Part shown: positions 48,864 to 56,552 of the stretch, piece after piece
How the letters are laid out: each line of letters starts with the position of its first letter
Position numbering within the stretch: position 1 is the stretch's first letter
Origin: Actinospineispora spinosispora DSM 44797
GTDB lineage: Bacteria > Actinomycetota > Actinomycetes > Mycobacteriales > Pseudonocardiaceae
DNA: 64,000 nt
NCBI RefSeq assembly: GCF_000429025.1
Contig: NZ_KE386839.1
Location: 151,768 to 215,767, forward strand
Direction of reading: 5' to 3'
Position numbers and translations under genes: made by a program
The notes under the pieces: model-generated
What the model saw: the letters and a program-made list of their open reading frames with translations, nothing else
What the model was told of the DNA's origin: nothing
Databases searched by the model: none

Positions 48864-49410
48864 TCATCTGTTCGGCCGCTCGAATCGCGCGTGGCCAGGC
48901 ATCCGGTACCGAGCCGAGCCCGCCGGTGACCAGTGCGCCTTCGTGCAGGATGAACAGGGATTCGGCCAGCTCGACCGGGTCGTGACCGGCTCGGGTCCCG
49001 GCGTGCTCGGCGAAGCGCGCCAGCATGAACGCCTTGGACTCGTCGATGATCGCGAACGCCGGGTGCTCGGGGTCCGGTAGCTCCGCTCGCGCGTTGATGA
49101 AGCTGCATCCGCGAGGCGAGTACTCGGCGGCCCAGCGTGCAGATGCCTCGAAGATGCCGAGCAGTCGCCGTTCCTCGGGGACGGCGGCGAGGTGGTCGGC
49201 CAGGAACGTCCGCCAGCGCTGCTCCCGGTCGCGCAGGTAGGCGACGATGATCTGGTCCTTCGAGCCGAACCGGTCGTAGAGCGTCTTCTTGGTGACGCCC
49301 GCCGCCTTGGCGATCGTGTCGACGCCGATCGCGTGGATGCCGCGCTCGTAGAACAGCGTGCTCGCGGCGTCGAGGACCTTCCGGGCTCCGGGTGTCAGCT
49401 GTCCGTCCAC
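48850..49410 (-). CDS. TetR-family transcriptional regulator
   Basis: 186 residues. The N-terminal HTH (ARKVLDAASTLFYERGIHAIGVDTIAKAAGVTKKTLYDRFGSKDQIIVAYL) is a standard TetR domain. The C-terminal ligand domain has RGCSFINARAEL, common in the regulators of efflux pumps. GTG 49410. It is divergent from an EamA-type exporter, with two copies of a palindromic site in the 69-base gap, so it probably represses the exporter and itself. Confidence 0.9.
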   Translation of the reverse strand: MDGQLTPGARKVLDAASTLFYERGIHAIGVDTIAKAAGVTKKTLYDRFGSKDQIIVAYLRDREQRWRTFLADHLAAVPEERRLLGIFEASARWAAEYSPRGCSFINARAELPDPEHPAFAIIDESKAFMLARFAEHAGTRAGHDPVELAESLFILHEGALVTGGLGSVPDAWPRAIRAAEQMINAD

Positions 49411-49424
49411 TTGACCGAGTGTAG

Positions 49425-49467
49425 ACCGATCTGTTTACCTGTGTCAGTAGGTATACCGATCTGTTTA
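49425..49467. promoter_or_regulatory. two TetR operator copies between regulator and EamA gene
   Basis: accgatctgttta occurs at 49425-49437 and again at 49455-49467, exactly 30 bases apart (about three helical turns). Each contains the symmetric core AC-c-GATC-t-GT. The sites fill the shared promoter gap, which fits two dimers bound on the same face of the helix. Confidence 0.65.
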
Positions 49468-49479
49468 GTTGAGGTGGAC

Positions 49480-50382
49480 ATGCTGCTGGCACTCGGATTC
49501 GTGCTCTGCTGGAGCTCAGGCTTCATCGGGGCGAAGCTCGGCGTCGGCCAGGCCTCGGCGCTCACGCTGCTGATGTGGCGGTTCGTTCCACTGGCGCTCG
49601 TGCTGGTCGCGGTCGCCGCCGTCGTGTACCGGGCGCGATGGCGGGAATGGTCGCCCCGCATGCTCGGCCGTGAGGTCGGCATCGGGCTGTTGTCCCAGAG
49701 CGGCTACCTGCTGACCGTCTACGCAGCTATCCAGCTGGGTGTGTCCAGCGGTACCACCGCGCTGATCGACGGCACCCAGCCGCTGGTCGCGGGCGCTCTG
49801 TCCGGCCCGCTGCTGCGCCAGTACGTGTCCCGGCGACAGTGGATCGGGCTCGTCCTCGGCCTCACCGGAGTGATCGTGGTGACCTCGGCCGACGCCTCGG
49901 CCAACCCGGCGGTGGCGCTCTGGGCCTACGGCGTTCCCTTCCTCGGGATGCTCTGCCTGGTGGCCGCGACCTTCCTGGAACGCCGCACCGAGGCCGGTGC
50001 ACCACCGCTGCTCGCGCTGAGCGTGCACTGTCTCAGCAGCGCCGTCGTGTTCACGGTGCTCGCCGCGTCGGCCGGCGTCGCCGTCCCACCGAGCACCGGC
50101 ACCTTCTGGCTGTCGGTCGGCTGGCTGGTGCTGCTGTCCACATTCGGCGGGTACGGCCTGTACTGGCTGCTCCTGCGCCGTAGCGGAGTCACCAGGGTCA
50201 ACGCGCTGATGTTCCTCATGGCGCCGGTCACGACGGTGTGGGGTGCGCTGATGTTCGGTGAGCCACTGGGGTGGCGCACGGTGCTCGGGTTGGTCCTCGG
50301 GCTGATCGCGGTGCTGGTGGTTCATCGTGTCCGGCCCGCCTCGGCGGAGAACTCGGATGATCCGATCGCGGTCGGTCGATAA
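49480..50382 (+). CDS. EamA/DMT-superfamily transporter
   Basis: A 300-residue ten-helix metabolite or drug exporter. Two EamA repeats are visible: LLALGFVLCWSSGFIGAKLGV and AYGVPFLGMLCLVAATFLERR, each followed by four helices. LFLMAPVTTVWG-type sequence and a MFGEPLGW loop near the C-terminus are typical. ATG 49480 with a GAGG box; earlier frame extension lies in the TetR gene. Probably controlled by the divergent TetR regulator. Substrate unknown. Confidence 0.88.
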   Translation: MLLALGFVLCWSSGFIGAKLGVGQASALTLLMWRFVPLALVLVAVAAVVYRARWREWSPRMLGREVGIGLLSQSGYLLTVYAAIQLGVSSGTTALIDGTQPLVAGALSGPLLRQYVSRRQWIGLVLGLTGVIVVTSADASANPAVALWAYGVPFLGMLCLVAATFLERRTEAGAPPLLALSVHCLSSAVVFTVLAASAGVAVPPSTGTFWLSVGWLVLLSTFGGYGLYWLLLRRSGVTRVNALMFLMAPVTTVWGALMFGEPLGWRTVLGLVLGLIAVLVVHRVRPASAENSDDPIAVGR

Positions 50383-50393
50383 CGTGCGCGGGC

Positions 50394-51221
50394 ATGAGCA
50401 TGCCACTCGACGCGGACATCCGGGCCCACTACGAGGCCGGTGTGGAGCGCGACCGCCTGACGACCTGGGGGAGGCTGGAGGCGGTCCGTACCCGGGAGCT
50501 GTTGGCCCGGTTCCTGCCCGAGGCGCCCGCGACGGTGCTGGACATCGGCGGCGCCGAAGGGCCCTACGCGCTGCCGCTGGCCCGGTCCGGGTACACGGTG
50601 CACCTGCTCGACCCGGTGCCCACGCACATCGAGACGGCGCGGCGCGCGTCGGCGGCGCAGGCCGACACTCCGTTGGCCTCGGCGCAGGTCGGCGATGCGC
50701 GGGACCTTCCCTACCCGGACGGAGGCGCGGATGCCGCGTTGCTGTTCGGCCCGCTGTACCACCTGGTCGACGCCGAGGACCGGCAACGCGCGTTGGCCGA
50801 GGCCCGGCGGGTGCTACGGCCGGGCGGGGTACTGCTCGCGGCGGCGGTGTCCCGGTTCGCCTCCACCTACGACGGGGTGCTGCGCGGTGACGCCGACGAC
50901 CCGGCCTTCGAGGCGATCGTGGAGGGCGACCTGCGTGACGGGGTGCACCACAACCCGGACCCGGCCGGGCGCCCCGAGTGGTTCACCCTCGCCTACTTCC
51001 ACCGCGCCGACGAGCTGCGGGACGAGGTGGCCAGGGCTGGGTTCGACCGGGTTCAGGTGCTGGCGGTCGAGGGTGTCGGTTCGTTCGCCGACGTCGGCGC
51101 GGCGCTGGACGACCCGACGCGCCGAGAGACCCTGCTGCGGATGATCCGCCGGGTGGAGACCGAGCCGAGCCTGCTGGGCGCGAGCGCTCACCTGATGGCG
51201 ATCGCGTATGCCCCCGGGTGA
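50394..51221 (+). CDS. class I SAM-dependent methyltransferase
   Basis: 275 residues. The SAM-binding motif I is VLDIGGAEGPYALPLA, followed by HLLDPVPTHIETA (motif with acidic residue) and DAALLFGPLYHLVD, with RRVLRPGGVLLAAAVSRF as post-motif III. Substrate unknown. ATG 50394, with an alternative ATG two codons later. It begins 11 bases after the EamA gene, so it may be part of the same transcript under TetR control. Confidence 0.87.
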   Translation: MSMPLDADIRAHYEAGVERDRLTTWGRLEAVRTRELLARFLPEAPATVLDIGGAEGPYALPLARSGYTVHLLDPVPTHIETARRASAAQADTPLASAQVGDARDLPYPDGGADAALLFGPLYHLVDAEDRQRALAEARRVLRPGGVLLAAAVSRFASTYDGVLRGDADDPAFEAIVEGDLRDGVHHNPDPAGRPEWFTLAYFHRADELRDEVARAGFDRVQVLAVEGVGSFADVGAALDDPTRRETLLRMIRRVETEPSLLGASAHLMAIAYAPG

Positions 51222-51223
51222 GC

Positions 51224-51931
51224 TCAGCCGGGGGCGCTGAAGCTCGAGCGCATCTGGGCACCGAGGATGCCGCGCCGGGCGCCGGTCGGGAACCAGTCCT
51301 TCAGTGACACGTCCGTCCGGTTGGAGTCGACCCGGACGTCGATCCTCGCCGGTCGGATCAGGCCGTAGCCGGACGGCCGGGCGGTCCACAGAGCACCGTC
51401 GGGGCCGAGCTGGACCATCGGCAGCAGCCCGGGCGACACGGTCGGGATCGGCAGTCGCGCGGCGCGTGCGGTCGCTTCGACCCGCCAGCCCCGCCCGGTG
51501 ACCGACATCGGGACCCGGTCGGCGGGCTTGCCCTCGAAGGTCGCCAGCGTCTTGGGCAGCGCCCAGTTGGTGCGGCCGCCGACGACGCTGACCGGGGAGT
51601 CGACCGCGATGAACGGGACGTGGCCGAACAGCGAGGCGCCGCGCCGGTAGACGACCAGGCCGATGATCTCGGAGTAGCTGCCGACCGGGGTGTCCAGGTA
51701 GTGGATGAACGCGCCGACGGTACGGACCGGGACCGCATCCCTGCTGATCTCGGACGGCACGATCTCGGCGATCGCGGCCTTGGCCCTCGCGTCGGGATGG
51801 CCGGTCCAGATCAGCGTGCTGGCACGCAGCGACCAGGGCGCCGGGGCGCTGTCCTCAGGCAGGAGCGCCAGCTGGTCGTCGTCCAGCACGCTCTCCGGCG
51901 CGCAGGCGAGGGTCGTGAAGTCGCTGTGCAC
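51224..51931 (-). CDS. acetoacetate-decarboxylase-family protein
   Basis: 235 residues. The acetoacetate decarboxylase fold is suggested by GSYSEIIGLVVYRRG, HVPFIAVDSPVSVVGGRTNWALPKTLATFEG and the C-terminal DVSLKDWFPTGARRGILGAQM. The Lys in LPKTLATFEG matches a conserved position, but the adjacent Lys-Lys Schiff-base pair of true decarboxylase is absent, so the activity may differ. GTG 51931. It lies 8 bases downstream of tatA on the same strand. Confidence 0.65.
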   Translation of the reverse strand: MHSDFTTLACAPESVLDDDQLALLPEDSAPAPWSLRASTLIWTGHPDARAKAAIAEIVPSEISRDAVPVRTVGAFIHYLDTPVGSYSEIIGLVVYRRGASLFGHVPFIAVDSPVSVVGGRTNWALPKTLATFEGKPADRVPMSVTGRGWRVEATARAARLPIPTVSPGLLPMVQLGPDGALWTARPSGYGLIRPARIDVRVDSNRTDVSLKDWFPTGARRGILGAQMRSSFSAPG

Positions 51932-51939
51932 GCCGGAGG

Positions 51940-52137
51940 TCAGTCAGCCGGCTTGGTCTCGACCGACTTCGCCTCGGCGGGCTTGGCCGGGTCGTCGTGG
52001 AGACCGCCGACCTCCGCCTTGAGGATGCGCGCGGACTTGCCGAGGCTCCGCGCGGCGTCAGGCAGCCGCTTGGCGCCGAACAGGACCACGAGAACGACGA
52101 CCACGATGAGCCAGTGCATCGGCTGGAGGGCACCCAT
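51940..52137 (-). CDS. tatA: twin-arginine translocase subunit TatA
   Basis: 65 residues. A single N-terminal membrane helix (HWLIVVVVLVVLFGAKRL) is followed by the FGAKRLPDAARSLGKSARILK hinge and amphipathic helix, then a charged tail. TatA forms the pore of the Tat folded-protein export system with TatC. No tatC is nearby, which is normal when tatA stands alone in actinomycetes. ATG 52137. Confidence 0.92.
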   Translation of the reverse strand: MGALQPMHWLIVVVVLVVLFGAKRLPDAARSLGKSARILKAEVGGLHDDPAKPAEAKSVETKPAD

Positions 52138-52170
52138 GCGGCCATGGTAAGCCCTGGTCGCTGAGACAGC

Positions 52171-53379
52171 TCACGGGTGCCGGGCGGCGTGGGGCAGCAC
52201 CGCGCCCCTGCGCACGGAGTCGGCGTCCAGCGAGGACGGTCGGTAGGGCAGCGTCGGCAGCTCGCGCAGCACCCGGTCGACCGGATCGGGCACCGCGTGC
52301 GGCGAGCCGGTCAGGAATGACCACTCGTGCTCGTCGGACCCGTAGTGCAGAACGGTCGGGAACACCTCGCCGAACCGCCGGACCGAGCGCAGGAGCGTCT
52401 CGTTGCGCCACAGCGTCGCGCAGCCGGCCTGGCCGACCACCACACCGCCGGGACGCAGGACGCTCGCGGCGAGGCGCAGGAACTCCTCGCCGTACAGCCG
52501 GTTGTGCTGCGCCGACGGGTCCTCGGGACGCTCGTCCGGGAGGTCGACGACCACGACGTCGTAGCGGTGGTCGGTGCCGGTCAGGTACCGCCAGCCGTCC
52601 TCGTAGTGCATCCGGACCGGGCCGTCGCCGCGTTCCGCGTCGGCCAGCGATCCGGGGGTGTAGCCGTAGGGCAGCCACCGCGCGCAGGCCCGGACGCAGT
52701 CCGCGTCGATGTCCACGTGGTCCACGGTGCTCGCGCCGGCGGCGACCGCCAGCTCGCTGACCACACCCTCGCTGGAGCCGATCACCAGAACGCGGTCCCG
52801 TCGCTCGGCGAGCAGCAGCGCCGGGACCAGCAACGCCTCGTGGTAGACGAGCTGGCTGGCCTCGCTGCTCTGCCGTTCGTCGTCGCAGAACAGGGTGATG
52901 CCGTGCGCGGTGCGGGCGATCAGTACGTCCTGGTAGGCGGTGCGGCCCGACCACAGCACGTCCGCCACGTCCCAGACCCGCCGCAGGCCGTCCGCCATCG
53001 GCTCGACGACCTGGCCGGGTGTCGAGCCCCGGTGCACGGTGTCGATGTCCAGGCGCTGTGCGCCGAGACGTTCGGTGAGCAGTGCGACCGCGCGTTCGGG
53101 GTCGGCGGCGTCGCCGCAGGTGAACACGTCCACGAACGCGCAGCCCCGCTCCGGCCAGGTGTGGATCGAGGCGTGCGACTCGGCGAGCATCGCCAGCACG
53201 GTCACCCCGCGCGGCTCGAACCGGTGGGTCACCACGTGCAGGACGGTCGCCCCCGCGTCGGTCAGCGACTCGGCGAGGCAGGCGCGCAGCGCGCGGTCGT
53301 CGTCGAGCAGCGCGGCGTCGATCCCGGCGAGCTCGGCCAACACGTGCCGCCCCGAGAACGCCCGCGCCACATCATCCAC
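52171..53379 (-). CDS. fused S-adenosylmethionine decarboxylase / spermidine synthase
   Basis: About 402 residues from GTG 53379 (a start 14 codons upstream is in repeat-flanking DNA). Residues 1-120 are a bacterial SpeD-type AdoMet decarboxylase: AESHASIHTWPE holds the self-cleavage Glu67-Ser68 and His73, with Cys88 in DVFTCGD. Residues about 150-400 are a spermidine synthase: VLVIGSSEGVVSELA, DHVDIDADCVRACARW, YDVVVVDLPDERPED, YGEEFL and GGVVVGQAG. It makes decarboxylated AdoMet and passes the aminopropyl group to putrescine in one chain. It lies downstream of an ornithine-decarboxylase-like gene, completing a putrescine to spermidine route. Confidence 0.88.
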   Translation of the reverse strand: MDDVARAFSGRHVLAELAGIDAALLDDDRALRACLAESLTDAGATVLHVVTHRFEPRGVTVLAMLAESHASIHTWPERGCAFVDVFTCGDAADPERAVALLTERLGAQRLDIDTVHRGSTPGQVVEPMADGLRRVWDVADVLWSGRTAYQDVLIARTAHGITLFCDDERQSSEASQLVYHEALLVPALLLAERRDRVLVIGSSEGVVSELAVAAGASTVDHVDIDADCVRACARWLPYGYTPGSLADAERGDGPVRMHYEDGWRYLTGTDHRYDVVVVDLPDERPEDPSAQHNRLYGEEFLRLAASVLRPGGVVVGQAGCATLWRNETLLRSVRRFGEVFPTVLHYGSDEHEWSFLTGSPHAVPDPVDRVLRELPTLPYRPSSLDADSVRRGAVLPHAARHP

Positions 53380-53450
53380 CCCAGCAGCGTAAAAGCCGTC
53401 CGCGCGCGCCACACCGCGCACCCCGTGCCCACCCCGCGCACCTTCCCACC

Positions 53451-53790
53451 ACGTCGCGCTATGTGCACGTCGCGCGGTGTGGACACAGGGTGCGCGGTGT
53501 CAGGTCGTTTGCTGGTGGCTGGCGCCGTGCGCGATCCGTCGGCCCCGCGCGCCCGCGGCTGACGGCGCGCACCTTGCGATCACGTCGCGCTATGTGCACG
53601 TCGCGCGGTGTGGACACAGGGTGCGCGGTGTCAGGTCGTTTGTTGATGGCTGGCGCCGTGCGCGATCCGTCGGCACCGCGGAGCCGCGGTCGACGGCGCG
53701 CACCCTCCGGTGACGCCGCGCTGTGTGCGCATAGCGCGGGGTGGGCGTCAGGTGCGCGGTGTCGGCACAGGGTGCGCGGAGTCGGTGCAG
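53451..53790. repeat. 131-bp tandem repeat (2.6 copies) inside the polyamine locus
   Basis: Unit 1 is 53451-53581 and unit 2 is 53582-53712; they are nearly identical, including cgcgctatgtgcacgtcgcg and ggacacagggtgcgcggtgtc. A third, degenerate unit runs from 53713 to about 53790 in the same phase. It includes the last codons of the decarboxylase gene ending at 53748. Long reading frames across it are repeat read-through. A single diverged copy of the core is at 40532-40577. The repeat may form strong hairpins between the two genes. Confidence 0.85.
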
Positions 53791-54848
53791 TGGACCGGGA
53801 GCGGGGGGAGGCCGTTGAAGGCGATCGAGGCGTAGCTGGCCGTGTAGGCACCGGCGGCCAGCAGACGGACCGGGTCGCCCGCGCGCAGCGCCGTGGGCAG
53901 GGGGACCTCTCGGTAGAGCACGTCGTCGCCGTCGCACGTGGGGCCGGCCAGCACCGAGGGCTCCAGCGGACCGTCGTCGTGCGGGGTGCGGAGCCGGTAG
54001 CGGATCGCTTCGCCCTCCGTCTCGGCCAGACCGCCGTACCGGCCGACGTCCAGGTAGACCCAGCGTCGCCCGTCGTGCCGCCGGGACACGCGCACCACCC
54101 GCGCGTGCAGCACCCCGGCCTCGGCGACCAGCACCCGACCCGGTTCGACCGCCAGCTCGGGTCGTCGGGCCGGAAAAGCGAGCGCCAGCGCGTCCGAGAT
54201 CGCCGAGGCGCACTCGGACAGTGAGGCAACCGGCTCCCGATAGCGGACCGGGAACCCGCCGCCGAGGTCCAGCAGACGAAGCTCGACACCCGAGGACGAA
54301 GCGACTCGCGCGCAGGCAGCGATCGCGCCGCTCCATGCCTTCGGGTCCGACTGCTGCGAACCGACGTGGAAGCTCAGCCCCGCGACGTCCAGCCCGAGCG
54401 CGGCGGCCCGGGGCAGCAGGACGGCGGCCTCGTCCTCGGAACAGCCGAACTTGCCGCCGAACGGCGTCGCCGAACCCGAGTCGTCCACCGCCAGCCGCAC
54501 CAGCACCGAGGCCCCGGGAGCGTGCAGCGCGAGCACGTCCAGGTCCTCCGCGCTGTCGGTCACGAACAGATGGACTCCGGCGGCGAACGCCGAAGCCGTC
54601 TCCTCGGGTGTGCGCACCGGGTTGGCGTGACACAGCGAGCCCGGGTCCGCGCCCAGCTCCAGCACCAGGGTGATCTCGCCGATCGAGGCGACATCGAACC
54701 CGCTGCCCGCTTCGGCGAGGGTCCTGAGCACGTCGGGTTCCGGGTTGGCCTTCACCGCGTAGAACACCCTGGCCTCGGGCAACGCGATCCTCAGCTCCAG
54801 GTACCGGGCCCGCACGACCGCGAGATCCATCTCCAGACACGGGCTCAC
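53748..54848 (-). CDS. type III PLP-dependent decarboxylase, probable ornithine decarboxylase
   Basis: 366 residues of the alanine-racemase-fold decarboxylases. PLP Lys33 is in FYAVKANPEP. The HVGSQ, LDLGGGFPV and EPGRVLVAEAGV blocks and the C-terminal GPTCDGDDVLYREVPLP (with catalytic Cys) match eukaryotic-type ornithine decarboxylase more than diaminopimelate decarboxylase. It is slightly short at the N-terminus and its last residues (HPVPTPRT) come from tandem-repeat DNA. The location upstream of the AdoMet decarboxylase/spermidine synthase fusion argues for putrescine production. GTG 54848. Confidence 0.85.
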   Translation of the reverse strand: MSPCLEMDLAVVRARYLELRIALPEARVFYAVKANPEPDVLRTLAEAGSGFDVASIGEITLVLELGADPGSLCHANPVRTPEETASAFAAGVHLFVTDSAEDLDVLALHAPGASVLVRLAVDDSGSATPFGGKFGCSEDEAAVLLPRAAALGLDVAGLSFHVGSQQSDPKAWSGAIAACARVASSSGVELRLLDLGGGFPVRYREPVASLSECASAISDALALAFPARRPELAVEPGRVLVAEAGVLHARVVRVSRRHDGRRWVYLDVGRYGGLAETEGEAIRYRLRTPHDDGPLEPSVLAGPTCDGDDVLYREVPLPTALRAGDPVRLLAAGAYTASYASIAFNGLPPLPVHCTDSAHPVPTPRT

Positions 54849-54893
54849 CCGAGTCAGGTTATGCGGAGGTCAGGATTGAGGGAGGATGGTGTC

Positions 54894-56552
54894 ATGGGTA
54901 AGCCCGTTCTGCTGACGGTCGACGACGATCCGGGTGTCTCTCGTGCGGTGGCGCGTGATCTGCGTCGACGCTACGGAGCGGACTTCCGGATCATCCGGGC
55001 CGACTCCGCGATGGATGCGTTGGACGCGCTGCGCGAGCTGAAGCTGCGCGGCGAGATGGTCGCGGCGATGCTCGCCGACTACCGGATGCCGCAGATGAAC
55101 GGCATCGAGTTCCTCGAACAGGCGATGGACCTGTTCCCCAGGGCCCGCCGCGCGCTGCTGACCGCCTACGCCGACACCGACGCCGCGATCCAGGCGATCA
55201 ACCTGGTGGACGTCGACCACTACCTGCTCAAGCCGTGGGACCCGCCGGAGGAGAAGCTCTACCCGGTCGTCGACGCGCTCATCGAGACGTGGCGGGCGAC
55301 CGGGGACACCGCGGTGCAGGAGACCAAGGTGATCGGCCACCGCTGGTCCGCGCCGTCCTTCCAGGCCAGGGACTTCCTGGCACGCAACGCCGTGCCGTAC
55401 CGCTACTTCAGCGTCGAGGAGCCGGAGGGGCTGCGGCTGCTCGAAGCGGCGGGCGCGTGCCCCGAGGACATCCCGGTGGTGATCACCTCGGACGGCGCGG
55501 CGCTGTGCCAGCCGTCCGACGCACAGATCGCCGGCGCGGTCGGGCTGTCCACCGAGCCTTCCGCCGAGTTCTACGACCTGGTCGTCGTCGGTGCGGGCCC
55601 GGCGGGGCTGGGTGCCGCCGTCTACGGGGCGTCCGAAGGGTTGCGTACGGTGCTCGTCGAGCGTCAGGCCACCGGCGGCCAGGCCGGGCAGAGCTCCCGG
55701 ATCGAGAACTACCTCGGCTTCCCGGACGGGGTGTCCGGCGCCCAGCTGACCGACCGGGCACGGCGCCAGGCCCGCAAGTTCGGTGCCGAGACGCTCTCCG
55801 CCCGCGAGGTGACCGGGCTGGAGGCACGCGGATCGGCCAGGGTCGTGCACTTCGGTGACGGTACCGAGATCTCCGCGCACTCCATCGTGCTGGCCACCGG
55901 CGTCGCCTACCGCACCCTGGACGCTCCCGGTGTCGCCGAGCTGACCGGCCGGGGTGTGTTCTACGGCTCGGCGGTCACCGAGGCACCCGCGTGCGCCGGG
56001 CAGGACGTCTACATCGTGGGCGGCGCGAACTCGGCCGGTCAGGCCGCGGTGTTCTTCTCCAAGCACGCCAAGCGGGTCGTCCTGCTGATCCGGGGCGAGT
56101 CACTGCGCTCCTCCATGTCGCACTACCTGATCGAACAGCTGGACGGCATCGAGAACGTGTCGGTGCGCAACTACACCCAGGTCGCGCAGGCCCACGGCGA
56201 CGACCACCTTGAGCGGGTGACGCTGGTCGACGCCCGCGACGGCAGCACCGAGACCGTCGCCAGCGGCTACCTGTTCGTGTTCATCGGTGCCGCGCCGCGC
56301 ACCGAATGGCTCGACGGGACCCTGGTCCGTGACGAGCTGGGATTCCTGCGGACCGGCCCCGATCTGATCCGGTCGGAGCAGCGACCACCGGGCTGGACGT
56401 TGCAGCGCGACCCGTACTACATGGAGTCCAGCATTCCCGGTGTTTTCGTCGCCGGAGACGTCCGCGCGGCGTCGGTGAAGCGCGTAGCGTCGGCTGTGGG
56501 TGAGGGTGCCATGGCGGTCACCCTGGTGCACCGGTACCTGGGGGAGCAATGA
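54894..56552 (+). CDS. response-regulator / flavin oxidoreductase fusion (REC - Grx-like - TrxR-like)
   Basis: 552 residues. Residues 1-125 are a complete receiver (acidic D10-D12, phospho-acceptor Asp62 in LADYRMP, Thr in LLTAYAD, Lys in LLKPWD). Residues 145-215 resemble a glutaredoxin-like module (ARDFLARNAVPYRYFSVEE). Residues about 225-552 are a two-dinucleotide-domain flavoenzyme (VVVGAGPAGLGAAVYGASEG, QAGQSSRIENYLGFP, YIVGGANSAGQAA, GVFVAGDVRA). The CxxC dithiol of true thioredoxin reductase is missing (GVFYGSAV). ATG 54894. It overlaps a histidine kinase gene by 4 bases, so phosphorylation may gate the redox domain. Confidence 0.85.
   Translation: MGKPVLLTVDDDPGVSRAVARDLRRRYGADFRIIRADSAMDALDALRELKLRGEMVAAMLADYRMPQMNGIEFLEQAMDLFPRARRALLTAYADTDAAIQAINLVDVDHYLLKPWDPPEEKLYPVVDALIETWRATGDTAVQETKVIGHRWSAPSFQARDFLARNAVPYRYFSVEEPEGLRLLEAAGACPEDIPVVITSDGAALCQPSDAQIAGAVGLSTEPSAEFYDLVVVGAGPAGLGAAVYGASEGLRTVLVERQATGGQAGQSSRIENYLGFPDGVSGAQLTDRARRQARKFGAETLSAREVTGLEARGSARVVHFGDGTEISAHSIVLATGVAYRTLDAPGVAELTGRGVFYGSAVTEAPACAGQDVYIVGGANSAGQAAVFFSKHAKRVVLLIRGESLRSSMSHYLIEQLDGIENVSVRNYTQVAQAHGDDHLERVTLVDARDGSTETVASGYLFVFIGAAPRTEWLDGTLVRDELGFLRTGPDLIRSEQRPPGWTLQRDPYYMESSIPGVFVAGDVRAASVKRVASAVGEGAMAVTLVHRYLGEQ

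Noticed and set aside
53451..53712. CRISPR array
   Set aside because: The units are 131 bp, adjacent and nearly identical without variable spacers, and there are no cas genes.
53463..54224. 253-codon plus-strand frame over the 131-bp repeats
   Set aside because: The protein is itself a tandem repeat of the DNA unit and runs antisense into the decarboxylase gene.
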